DNA from: Bacillus methanolicus
GTDB lineage: Bacteria > Bacillota > Bacilli > Bacillales > Cytobacillaceae
DNA: 64,000 nucleotides
Assembly: GCF_028888695.1 (NCBI RefSeq)
Contig: NZ_PNFF01000003.1
Location: 1 to 64,000, forward strand
Direction of reading: 5' to 3'
Translations under genes and position numbers: made by a program
Part shown: piece after piece, positions 24,294 to 32,531 of the stretch
Layout: each line of letters starts with the position of its first letter
Numbering within the stretch: position 1 is the first letter of the stretch
The notes under the pieces: generated by a model
Database searches by the model: none
Told to the model about the DNA's origin: nothing
The model's input: only the letters and a program-made list of their open reading frames with translations

Positions 24294-24695
24294 TCAATTA
24301 GAATTAACAGAAGATATTGCAGAAATAAAACGAACATTTTTTCCATGCTCATGATTTAGAATTTGGCGAACATGGAACTCATTTACCGCAGGGATGACTT
24401 TTTCGCGCTTTATCCATTGGTTCTGTATAAAGGCTAGAAAAGAAACTTTAAAATCTTTTCTTATGCATCTTTCTCCGTTATAAAACTCTTGATTTGGCAA
24501 AACAGCAGTAACGTTATCCGTCTTAAGAAAGGTTCGTGGTAAATCTTCACCTTTTTCTATTTCAATCCAGGCTGGATCATTAAACATTAGATGGTGAATC
24601 TGAACCTTGCCTTCAGCAATCATTTCTCCATTTCGATAAATCTTGTCAGGTGTAACAATAAAATGGTTATCTTTTGCAAAAAACTCAATTATCAT
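24294..24695 (-). CDS. Hypothetical protein (133 aa)
   Basis: A 133-residue protein starting MIIEFFAKDNHFIVTPDKIY. Its ATG overlaps the stop of the upstream gene (ATGA), so a longer frame reaching upstream is not credible. Beta-rich; function unknown. Confidence 0.6.
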   Translation of the reverse strand: MIIEFFAKDNHFIVTPDKIYRNGEMIAEGKVQIHHLMFNDPAWIEIEKGEDLPRTFLKTDNVTAVLPNQEFYNGERCIRKDFKVSFLAFIQNQWIKREKVIPAVNEFHVRQILNHEHGKNVRFISAISSVNSN

Positions 24696-25225
24696 GCAAA
24701 TTCCTCCTCGGCGGCTAAAGAAAAAAGATCGTATTCTACCGGCATTAATTCTTCCCGGATAAAATCGATCTTTTTTAAACATTCCACCATTATAAGTTTT
24801 TGATTTTTTTTACTACGAATCTGTAGAGTTACAGTATTGTTAACAATAACAATTCCTACATTTTGTTTTGTAAATAATCCTCTTGAGTCAATCATTTGGT
24901 ATGAGGGTCTTTTTAGTAATTCTTTCATCCAGCTTTCATTCTGCATTGATGGATGTGAAAGGATATACTCAACCCCTGTAACATGAGCGCCAAAACATCC
25001 AAGGGATAAATCAAATAGATAAGCCCCACCATGAATATCACCATCAAAAAACACTCGATATGCTTTCATGCTATCTCTAGGTTGGTTTTTAAAAGGTTCA
25101 ATTCGAAAGGTAGTCCCGTCCATTTTCCACTCAAATCCGTTCTTAACAGATTTAAAGTGTATCCCTTTTAAGCCTCTTTCTAATTGTTCGGGTCCTACTG
25201 GAGCAAAGCATGTAATTTTATACAT
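24692..25225 (-). CDS. Hypothetical protein (177 aa)
   Basis: A 177-residue protein (MYKITCFAPVGPEQLERGLK...). The start at 25225 is chosen because TTTGGAG lies eight nt upstream; a start at 25240 is also possible. It overlaps the small zinc-finger-like gene at its 5' end and the next gene at its 3' end. No family recognised. Confidence 0.6.
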   Translation of the reverse strand: MYKITCFAPVGPEQLERGLKGIHFKSVKNGFEWKMDGTTFRIEPFKNQPRDSMKAYRVFFDGDIHGGAYLFDLSLGCFGAHVTGVEYILSHPSMQNESWMKELLKRPSYQMIDSRGLFTKQNVGIVIVNNTVTLQIRSKKNQKLIMVECLKKIDFIREELMPVEYDLFSLAAEEEFA

Positions 25226-25340
25226 CTTCTTCATCTCCAAATTTCTTCTCTAAACAAGATTCAGAACAATAGACATTCCCCTTGATCTTGTAATAAGAAG
25301 TAACACAAATTAGATTACACCCGCAGCATACATTTTCCAT
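25218..25340 (-). CDS. Small Cys-rich, zinc-finger-like protein (40 aa)
   Basis: A 40-codon frame starting MENVCCGCNLICVTSYYKIK with the pattern C-C-x-C...C...YCSESC, typical of very small treble-clef or TRASH-like zinc folds. It is the first gene after leader F and overlaps the next gene. Ribosome binding is weak (AAAGGCTGGG). Zinc binding is inferred from the cysteine spacing. Confidence 0.5.
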   Translation of the reverse strand: MENVCCGCNLICVTSYYKIKGNVYCSESCLEKKFGDEEDV

Positions 25341-25419
25341 GAAATACCCAGCCTTTCTTAAAGTTTTTTTTTGCCCCTTGAAAAATTATTTTTTTAATCT
25401 AACCACCTCCTAAAAACAC

Positions 25420-25567
25420 AAAAAAGGCCTTTAGGAACAGTCTAATTTGCATAAATATGCTCATGACTGAACCCAAAGGCCCCGTATTTTGATAGGTACC
25501 AAAATAAAAAAACAAAAACAAAAAAGTTTATATATAAATATTACCATTTTGCTGCTCTTTGTTTCAA
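25420..25567 (-). promoter_or_regulatory. Leader F: promoter plus attenuator terminator
   Basis: TTGAAA (25562-25567), 18-nt spacer, TAATAT (25538-25543), a T-rich leader with ACGGGGCC, and a terminator (GGCCTTTgGG.../CCtAAAGGCC plus T-run, 25420-25483). It precedes the operon running 25340 to about 23151. An AGGAGGTG after the terminator opens a six-codon frame of doubtful meaning. Confidence 0.7.
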
Positions 25568-25572
25568 GTACC

Positions 25573-25902
25573 CTATGATAGTATTTTATTAATAAGACTA
25601 ATAAATTCTTTTTCATCTGAAACCAAGGAGCAAACTTGTTCTGCTTGTTCTTTAGTTATGTATTTTTTAAAATCATTGTTATTTTCCAAAGATAAACCCA
25701 GTTTTTCCGCTTCTTTAAAGGGTAATTCTCGTATATGAGAAACTAAAATTTCAGGTTTAACAGTTTTATTAGTTTCTGTTTTTTCTGTTATTTCTTTTGT
25801 TACCGAAATCAACTCAACTAAAGAATCCTGCTCTCCTTGAAATAAAACTCTTTTAATGAAAAATGAATTGTCATTTAAATAATTGTATATTGTATTCATC
25901 AT
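25573..25902 (-). CDS. Hypothetical protein (109 aa)
   Basis: A 109-residue acidic, helical protein (MNTIYNYLNDNSFFIKRVLF...). No motif recognised. It lies just upstream of leader F's promoter and is probably transcribed separately. A weak GGGGTTTAAATG start region. Confidence 0.55.
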   Translation of the reverse strand: MMNTIYNYLNDNSFFIKRVLFQGEQDSLVELISVTKEITEKTETNKTVKPEILVSHIRELPFKEAEKLGLSLENNNDFKKYITKEQAEQVCSLVSDEKEFISLINKILS

Positions 25903-26477
25903 TTAAACCCCATTATTATCATTTTTTAAATACCTTAATCTTTATCTATGTATATCTCTATTTTAATTTTTATAAAAAAAATTACTGTATAATTCCACAA
26001 TGAAATTTATATTTTTATCATTTTTTTAACTTTATCATGAGCCATATCTTACTCAGTATAACTATTCACGAAATTTAGTATTTAATGGAATTTTATATAC
26101 TCTTTATTATACAAGAGGGAGTTAATAATGGTAATTGGAACATGAGTTCTAATTATTTACAGATAGAAACATTTTTGCACACAATTTTACAACAAAAAAT
26201 AAAGCATGTCTCGTCTCTTGTAAAGGAATAAAGGACACCTGTAGAATGACAGACAATAAAGTTATTTAATTTTAAAACCTCAAACACCCATACCCCCGTC
26301 CTGATTTTAGGAGGCGGGGTAAAATAAAGTTGTTTAATTTTTAATAATAAATGCTTTACCGAACTAAAAAAATAACAATAAAGTCGTTTAAAAATCTAAG
26401 TTTTATTCCATAATAGCGTCCTATTGTTAAATAAATCATATTTAACATGAGATCCGATTGAGGAAGTTATTTTCTTC
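25903..26477. other. Intergenic region with repeated motif
   Basis: About 575 bp with no convincing gene. It holds three copies of a roughly 18-bp motif AATAAAGTYRTTTAA (near 26254, 26322 and 26373), a GC-rich hairpin (CCCCCGTCCT/AGGAGGCGGGG, 26290-26320), and a possible pair of tiny plus-strand frames (6 codons at 26129 with GAGGGAG, overlapping 30 codons at 26144) whose reality is doubtful. Confidence 0.5.
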
Positions 26478-27449
26478 CTAAGCATCTAGAACTCTAACAA
26501 ATGTTCCTTTCAATGATTTTTCTAGAGCTTTTTTGTTTAATTCTATTACTTTGCTAGAAAGCTCTGTAGCTTTCCTGAGCTGACTATTCCCTACAAGAAC
26601 TAAAGGGTCAATGATCCGGACCTTTTTCTTTTGATGTATGTCATAGTCAACTTCATCACATATCACTTTCTTATCAAGCTTCCTTATTTTACTTAAAACT
26701 TCATCATCTCGACTATTAAGCAACTTCCTCCATACAGTAAAATCGTCTAATAATAAATCATTCAATTGAATGATTTGCTTGTCCATTGCTATTTTTAATA
26801 TATCTGTTAGCGTAGCATATCCATATACGTTTAATGGATGCAGAAAAAAATCAATCACTTCCCTATAATAAGCCTCTACAAACCATTCTGCTGCATCAAT
26901 GGACTCCACACAAATTTTTTGGTCAATGACTCTTAGGGTATCTACAAAAGAGGAAACTTTATCTAAGGGAATCATGTTATACATAGCTAAATCACGAAGT
27001 GTGTAGTCGATACGGTCTGCACAAAGTAAAGGGAGTGGCTGTTCTAATAAAGTCCATTTCTCTATTGGCAATATAGATTCAAGTTTAATCCCATGCTTTT
27101 TTAAAACGGAAGGGATTTCAGATGACATAAGAGTTTCCTCAAATATTTGTTCATGAAAATCCTGCTCTGCATTACCTAGGACAAAGTCTATTACATGAGA
27201 AAAAGCTGTATGCGAAATATCATGCAGTAATCCTGCTATTTGTTCTTCTACAGAACCACCAAGCTTTTTAATTAACAACATGACGCCGACAGAGTGCTCA
27301 AACCGAGTTACATTCCATTTGGGGTTTACTAAATAGCTTGCTCCACCTTGATGAATATTCTTAAGCCTTTGAATTGGTTTAGTATGAATTAATTTTGCAA
27401 GAACCGGTTCCAAAGTAAAATTTCCATAAATTGAATCTTGAATTCTCAT
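26478..27449 (-). CDS. HD-domain phosphohydrolase
   Basis: A 323-residue protein with the HD metal motif: RFEHSVGVMLLIKKLG (first His), GLLHDISHTAFSHVIDF (HD pair) and a later LLCADRIDYTLRDL Asp. This pattern is that of the YdhJ/SAMHD1-like HD hydrolases that cleave nucleoside triphosphates or related phosphates. It looks chromosomal in style, stands alone in the accessory stretch and has weak ribosome binding (AAGGG). Confidence 0.85.
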   Translation of the reverse strand: MRIQDSIYGNFTLEPVLAKLIHTKPIQRLKNIHQGGASYLVNPKWNVTRFEHSVGVMLLIKKLGGSVEEQIAGLLHDISHTAFSHVIDFVLGNAEQDFHEQIFEETLMSSEIPSVLKKHGIKLESILPIEKWTLLEQPLPLLCADRIDYTLRDLAMYNMIPLDKVSSFVDTLRVIDQKICVESIDAAEWFVEAYYREVIDFFLHPLNVYGYATLTDILKIAMDKQIIQLNDLLLDDFTVWRKLLNSRDDEVLSKIRKLDKKVICDEVDYDIHQKKKVRIIDPLVLVGNSQLRKATELSSKVIELNKKALEKSLKGTFVRVLDA

Positions 27450-27593
27450 AACGTCTTGTTCCCTTCTCTTATTTCTTACACTCGTTACTACTTCTTAAAT
27501 ATATTAATCCCCTTTATTTTATCACTGACTCAAAATGAATAAGATATACACATCTAGTTTACATAAACACTCTTTCGGAACCTTTCGAATAAC

Positions 27594-27621
27594 AAAACCC
27601 CTTGGCGCTCAAGGGGTTTCA
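27594..27621 (-). terminator. Bidirectional hairpin
   Basis: AACCCCTTGgcgcTCAAGGGGTTT hairpin, with TTTTGTTATT on the minus strand. The sequence to 27830 holds further hairpins (CGGCTTCTGAAGAAGCCG; TGCATAAAA/TTTTATGCA) and a repeat GCCCTTTAATGGA, also seen at 31203 and, diverged, at 32338. Confidence 0.6.
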
Positions 27622-27923
27622 GCTTATGGCCATTTATCGTTTATGCAGGATGTTATACCTCGTTGATCCATCAACGCTTTCGGCTTCTGAAGAAGCCGGG
27701 TGGCTGCATAAAAAAAGGGGTTTTATGCAACCTCTTATTCAATTAAATGGCCCAAAAGAAAAAAGGTGCGTTCCTTATAGGAATTCGCCCTTTAATGGAG
27801 TAACATAGAAAGCTCATGTTCGCTCGTATTATTGAAAGATAAATGCTCTACTCTTGATTTATTACACCTTTTGTTAGTTTGCCAAAGCAGCCATAGAGCC
27901 AGTTTATCCATTGTATCGAGTTT

Positions 27924-28979
27924 TTATTTTGAAATACGTTCTTTCAACGCCTCATAAAATTTGGTAGGATTATCCATGCGTAAAGCCACTCTCATATATG
28001 TCTTTTCAATCCCTAAGAAGAGTGTTGCACGGCAAGGATTCTTTAATTCTAGAATCATATGCGGATGTACGGTTTCAAAGTCTCTTGCGATAAATTCAAT
28101 AGTTGTTTTCTTATCTATTTTTTTCTCTAGCAATTCTTGATCAATGGTAATAGACGCAATGTTATCTAATGACAATACCATTTTTTTTGCTAATCCAAGA
28201 GATAGGTACAAGTAATTATCTGTCATCTTCAATGGATTCAAACGTACAGCCTGTATATCACCAAGGAAAAATAAAATTGAGTAAACATTCAAAATGAGCA
28301 ATAAAATTGATAACAACATGGACTGATCGTGTAGCCACCAATGAATTCCAATTGTTTCAATAATAATTGCATGAATCATCATGATTTGAAATGCCACTAA
28401 GCTCGAATTTTTATGCAGTGTGAAGTATTTATCACCTATCGGTGAACTTTTCTTCCACGATGAAAAGGCATAGTAAAACATAAGTAATTCTGATGCTATT
28501 ATTTGTACAATTGGATGTTTGCGAACTTTTTCTTCAACTGCGTTCGGAAAAGAAAACAACAGGCTTTCATCACTCATGCGCACTTGCTGAATAATTGCTG
28601 GCATATAACGCACTAGCATGAAAAGCAAAGTTAATTCAAACAATACTAACAATCCTTCAATTGCAAAACCTATATAGGATATTGCTACAAATTGTTCAAA
28701 GTATTTTGCTGGAATTAAAAACCTTGCTAAAACTAATCCTCCTGCCATCCAAATGATAAAACGTTTAACAGAAAAATTCTTTTTCCTATATATTGCTAAT
28801 ACTAAAAGTGGAGAAACGATTGCTAAGTCAATTAAAGAACCAAGTATTACCCATTTCGTTTCCTCAGGTAATACCATAAGCGAAATAGGTGACCTATATA
28901 ATAGAAAATTTGAACCAAGCACCAGTACTAATAAAAACATCCATATATAGCTTTTCTTATCATGCAGCCAAGCTGTCAC
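27924..28979 (-). CDS. Multi-pass membrane protein
   Basis: A 351-residue protein with about eight hydrophobic helices (first at residues 12-28, WMFLLVLVLGSNFLLY) and a soluble C-terminal tail. Similar proteins in Bacillus are labelled only as conserved membrane proteins. No catalytic motif is visible. Probably chromosome-derived. Confidence 0.65.
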   Translation of the reverse strand: MTAWLHDKKSYIWMFLLVLVLGSNFLLYRSPISLMVLPEETKWVILGSLIDLAIVSPLLVLAIYRKKNFSVKRFIIWMAGGLVLARFLIPAKYFEQFVAISYIGFAIEGLLVLFELTLLFMLVRYMPAIIQQVRMSDESLLFSFPNAVEEKVRKHPIVQIIASELLMFYYAFSSWKKSSPIGDKYFTLHKNSSLVAFQIMMIHAIIIETIGIHWWLHDQSMLLSILLLILNVYSILFFLGDIQAVRLNPLKMTDNYLYLSLGLAKKMVLSLDNIASITIDQELLEKKIDKKTTIEFIARDFETVHPHMILELKNPCRATLFLGIEKTYMRVALRMDNPTKFYEALKERISK

Positions 28980-29381
28980 AATATCACCTCTCTTTTCTTC
29001 TATTGTAACTTATTTGGAAATGTTTTCGTAATTCATTTTTATCGAATTTTTAAAATTGGTGGTCTTCTGCTAATAAAATCCCCTGCTAATGTTCAAGAAT
29101 CTGGACCGATTGTTGAGTAGTTCACCATCACAATTCTTCAACTATCCTGACCCTTAGCTTAAATAAGTTAATCAGCAATACTCTTTAACAGAGCCTTTTA
29201 TGTTTAGAGCCTGTTTTGAAAAAAGATTGATCAAAACAGGCTCTTTTTTATCAACGGTTGTTAGCAAAAATTGATCAAACTTTATTTTAAACCAACACCA
29301 TCTGAAAGAACTTTGTTGTTACTAAGTATGTTCCATTGTTTCCTTTGACTTTTACCAATTTTATCTGCCTGCCCGAGACGT
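28980..29381. other. Intergenic region with a strong hairpin
   Basis: About 400 bp without a gene. A perfect hairpin AGAGCCTGTTTTGA/TCAAAACAGGCTCT followed by TTTTTT (29198-29245) could terminate plus-strand transcripts. The rest holds short repeats of the type AATCTGGACCGATTGTTGA related to those at 27.8, 31.2 and 32.3 kb. Confidence 0.5.
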
Positions 29382-29608
29382 CTAACTGGCTGCTCCTTCC
29401 CTAAACATTTTCCGTACAGGTCCGATCGATAAAACGTTACTTATTTTGAAAATTCTTGGTTGTTGCTTGTAAAGCAATAGGCTCTAAAACTGTTTGATGA
29501 AATATCAACTACTTTAATTTTCCGCTGGCTCAATTGGTTTTTGTTAGACAGATAAATCATTTCCAATATTTCTCCCGATTCCAAAGATCTTTTTAATAAA
29601 CCGTTCAT
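29382..29608 (-). pseudogene. WYL-like small regulator gene, frameshifted
   Basis: Starts MNGLLKRSLESGEILEMIYL with AAGGAGGG at a good distance. The frame ends early at 29441, but the next frame continues RIFKISNVLSIGPVRKMF to a stop at 29382. Together they resemble the small WYL-type proteins that accompany Y-family polymerase genes (uvrX/yolD) in Bacillus. The frameshift is near 29455. Confidence 0.6.
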
Positions 29609-29640
29609 CGATCAGCCCTCCTTTTTTATATATTATATAA

Positions 29641-29689
29641 GAACGTTTGTTCTATTTCAGATAGATTTCCAAACGTTTGTTTGTATAAT
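29641..29689. promoter_or_regulatory. Two LexA (SOS) operators in a divergent promoter
   Basis: GAACGTTTGTTC (29641-29652) is a perfect Bacillus LexA core (GAAC-N4-GTTC). CAAACGTTTGTTTG (29670-29683) is a near match directly abutting a plus-strand TATAAT (29684-29689). They lie between the WYL-like gene and the YozL-like gene, so both were probably damage-inducible. Confidence 0.75.
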
Positions 29690-29713
29690 TAAAAGTAAGG
29701 AGGATATATAATA

Positions 29714-29956
29714 ATGAGGATTAAACTAACCATTCACTTGGATATCGATGGCAATAAACTATTGCAGTCCGGGTCCTTCTCAGCCAGAAAAGAAGAAGAT
29801 ATTCCTGGAATCGCTTATGAATGGATCCAGCAGATCAAGAGGGAGACAGGGTACAGGCCGACCCGCATTGAGAAAGTGATTGTGAACGGTGAGAAGGATA
29901 TAACGGAGAAGGTTCGGACACTAGATAAGGCACCTATTCCGGACATAAACTTTTGA
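29714..29956 (+). CDS. YozL-like SOS-associated protein (80 aa)
   Basis: An 80-residue protein (MRIKLTIHLDIDGNKLLQSG, ending DKAPIPDINF) that resembles the small YozL-type proteins found next to SOS-induced Y-family polymerase genes in Bacillus. AAGGAGG precedes the ATG, and two LexA sites control the promoter. The polymerase gene itself is absent here. A degenerate copy of its 3' end lies at 30830-30990. Confidence 0.65.
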   Translation: MRIKLTIHLDIDGNKLLQSGSFSARKEEDIPGIAYEWIQQIKRETGYRPTRIEKVIVNGEKDITEKVRTLDKAPIPDINF

Positions 29957-30079
29957 TAATATACATTACTAAATATAAACAAAACATGGTATATTTTAGG
30001 AAACCCCTTTTTCGTTATAAATTTTTGGCAAAACCCTTTCTGTGTCAATTATTACTATTTCCATGTCAGAGGTGATAAT

Positions 30080-30589
30080 ATGAAGAGCTATCTTCTTTCT
30101 AATCCCCCAACTGTTTACAAAAACGAACTGCTCTATTACAGCAAAAAGAAAAACACCAGCCTGTACGAAATTATCTTCCCGTATAACCAAGAGTTGGGAG
30201 CGCACATTCACACTTCCGGAGAGGATTGCGCATTGGTGTTGTCTGGAACATTGACTTATTTTGTAAGTAATCACGAAACGATCGTAGCCGAGCCGAGCAG
30301 TATCGTGTTTGGTTGGCAAAATGTCCTGCACGGGTACCTAAACCAAGAAAAAGAACCGGTGCACCTGCTTGTTTTTGTCACTCCCGGCAAAATCGGATTG
30401 GCCTATCCCGATGATCATGACCCGATCGTGCGAAAAGTCCCCGTGGAATGCCGCAAAGTTCACGCCGAAGAAGAGGTAAACGTTTCTTCTGAATATTCAT
30501 CGTTTCAGACTGTTCTTATTCACGGCCGATACGAAGAATCTGTGGAACCAGACACATTCAAAGTCTTCATTGATTGGAAAAAGAAGTAA
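30080..30589 (+). CDS. Cupin-domain protein
   Basis: A 169-residue protein with a cupin core: GAHIHTSGEDCALVLSGTLT (motif 1, H-x-H-x6-E-like) and SSIVFGWQNVLHGYLN (motif 2 with His). Cupins bind metal or small molecules, or serve as enzymes or sensors; the substrate is unknown. It lies between two diverged copies of the same DNA, so it may have arrived with that duplication. GAGGTG precedes the ATG. Confidence 0.75.
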   Translation: MKSYLLSNPPTVYKNELLYYSKKKNTSLYEIIFPYNQELGAHIHTSGEDCALVLSGTLTYFVSNHETIVAEPSSIVFGWQNVLHGYLNQEKEPVHLLVFVTPGKIGLAYPDDHDPIVRKVPVECRKVHAEEEVNVSSEYSSFQTVLIHGRYEESVEPDTFKVFIDWKKK

Positions 30590-30829
30590 CTCTTTATTTT
30601 TGATGGAGAAAAAGTGGAACTAACAACCGATGAGCCCATTCGACTGCTCAAATATGTGGCAAAGAGTTAAGCACTATTTAAAAATATACCCCATTGTTGA
30701 AGGAGTAAAAAAAGGGAAGCGTTTTGGCTTGCTTTTGAGACTGTTAACAAAGAAGGTCAACAATCTTAAAGCTCAGAGATCATGCTCCGCTTTTTTATTC
30801 TTCTCAAAACGATGCCAGAAAAGGTAATT

Positions 30830-30990
30830 ATCAAGATATTGGTTGTAACAGAAGAAGTCCGGGCAATTGATGAAGCACCTATTCCGGACATAGATTTTTG
30901 GTGATGCGTTGCTTAATATAAACAAAATATGGTATATATTAGGGCCCCCCTCTTTTATTTTTTGGCAATACCCTTTCCGTATGGAAGGGT
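30830..30990 (+). repeat. Degenerate duplicate of the YozL-like gene 3' end
   Basis: The segment matches 29876-30040 (GCACCTATTCCGGACATA, ATATAAACAAAA, GGTATATATTAGG, TTTTTGGCAA) in the same order with substitutions. It is a truncated, non-coding second copy and brackets the cupin gene with direct repeats. The stretch 30590-30830 holds a short frame remnant (DGEKVELTTDEPIRLLKYVA) but no credible gene. Confidence 0.7.
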
Positions 30991-31024
30991 TATTTTTTGA
31001 AAATGCTATGTTAATGTAGTGTAG

Positions 31025-31076
31025 TGTTATCCCAAGTTCAATTAAAAAAGTCAGCTTGGGATAACACCTTTTTTGT
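31025..31076 (+). terminator. Strong hairpin terminator
   Basis: GTGTTATCCCAAG pairs with CTTGGGATAACAC, followed by CTTTTTT on the plus strand. About 190 bp downstream (31077-31265) is AT-rich with no gene. Confidence 0.75.
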
Positions 31077-31265
31077 AACTAAAATGGTTGATTTATATCT
31101 TTTGAAATGAACAATTTAAACTTAAGACTTCGTTAAATATTAATGTTGATATTTTCCAAAAAGAAAAGGATTAAATTTGTTCTTTTTGTATGTCTTATTT
31201 AACAATCGCGCCCTTTAATGGAATAAATCACACTGAGAAAATTATAAAAATCATACTTTCATTTA

Positions 31266-32213
31266 TTATAAAGAAGTTTTTATTTTAGAAATAACATTAA
31301 TATTGTCCATTACAATTTTTGGATGAAGCTTAGGAATCATATGACCAATATTGGGAATAACCTTATATATGGTATGGGGAATATCTTTCTTTAATCTTTC
31401 AGCCTGTTCGATTGTACCAAATGGATCATCTTCTCCAACTACAATAACGGCGGGAACTATAATCTCCTTATATTTATCACATAGATTTTTCGAAATTTTA
31501 GGAAAAGCAAGGACATCTTCTCGATTCGCTCTAAAGTGACTTGGACGAAATCCTAATGCATATACCTCTTCTATATACCCATCAGGTACCTGTTCAGGTG
31601 CAAATGTCTCTCTCACCATTGAAGTTGCCATTGCTTTAGCTAATGGCGTTTTTATAGTGTATTTAAAATAATATTTCCTAAAATAGGTGTTATGACTACT
31701 TTAGATATTACATCGCCACGTTCTGCAGGATACCCCTCTTTATACATTGCTCCAGCCAATATTACAATTCCAGCAACCTTATCTGAAAATTGCAAAGCAC
31801 AAGAAAGGGTCATGGTACCACTCCATGAATGTCCAACTAGGATTATAGGTTCATTGATACCAAGTTCTATTAACGCTTTATGAATAAGGTTTGCTTGAGA
31901 AATTGGAGTTGTTTCTACATTCTTAGTTCTCTCACTATACCCATAACCCGGTCTATCAAAAGCTATTGCACGGTAACCTTGTTTAACAGCTAACTGAACC
32001 ACATCTGTAAAATCTCTGCTTGAAAGCATTCCGCCATGTAGAAACACAACTGGTTGTCCAGTTCCCTCAGATATATAATGTAATTTATAATTATCAACTG
32101 TTATAAAATTTCCATTTGGCGGAAAAGAATCTTCTGCTTTTTTTAAATTGCACCTGATTATAAACGTACAGCATACCAATCATTATAAGAACAATTAATA
32201 TAGGAATGGCCAT
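31266..32213 (-). pseudogene. Alpha/beta hydrolase with two frameshifts
   Basis: Three consecutive frames rebuild one alpha/beta hydrolase. A membrane-anchor start MAIPILIVLIMIGMLYVYNQ (ATG at 32213, AAAGGAAG upstream) is separated by an A7 run from the main body with VVFLHGGMLSS and the nucleophile elbow GHSWSG. A second frameshift near 31655 leads to the Asp motif VVGEDDPFG and catalytic His in NIGHMIPKLH. All three catalytic residues are present, so the gene is intact apart from frame. Both breaks lie at or near A-rich runs, so sequence error is possible. Confidence 0.7.
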
Positions 32214-32337
32214 TTTTGTCTTCCTTTCTTTTTAATTTCATATATTTACGATGGAACCAATTAAAGGTTTCTCTATTTCTTAATTTATGTTGCAAAATAT
32301 ATTACTCGACAACCCTTAACAAAATGCTGCTTATTCA

Positions 32338-32445
32338 ACAATCTGGCCCTTTAGTTGAACAACCTAATGGACGTTTTTAAATAACTTTATTGTAAATGTA
32401 ACAACTTTATTTGTATTTAAACAACTTTGTTGTCAATCAACAACA
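32338..32445. repeat. Tandem copies of a dispersed motif
   Basis: Three copies of TTTAAACAACTTTATTGT-type sequence (near 32376, 32404 and 32421) follow a CTGGCCCTTTAGTTGAACAAC box. The same motif, in either orientation, occurs at 26254-26393, 59486-59530 and 60376-60519. Confidence 0.6.
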
Positions 32446-32501
32446 CCATGTTTTTCATGTTTAGAATACAAACCAAAAATGTTATAAATTATAGTAGTAA
32501 G

Positions 32502-32531
32502 CAAAAAAAGAACAGGGTATCCCTGTTCTTT
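32502..32531 (-). terminator. Terminator of the PKD-protein gene
   Basis: AAAGAACAGGGATACCCTGTTCTTT hairpin plus T-run, overlapping the end of the gene. Confidence 0.85.

Noticed and set aside
26129-26235. Pair of overlapping tiny frames (6 and 30 codons)
   Set aside because: A GAGGGAG site exists, but neither peptide has any recognisable feature; likely chance.
29198-29245. Terminal repeat of an insertion sequence
   Set aside because: It is a perfect hairpin with a T-run and no flanking duplication; a terminator is simpler.
30630-30827. 65-codon frame on the plus strand
   Set aside because: Lies in a degenerate duplicated stretch; no ribosome binding site and no recognisable pattern.
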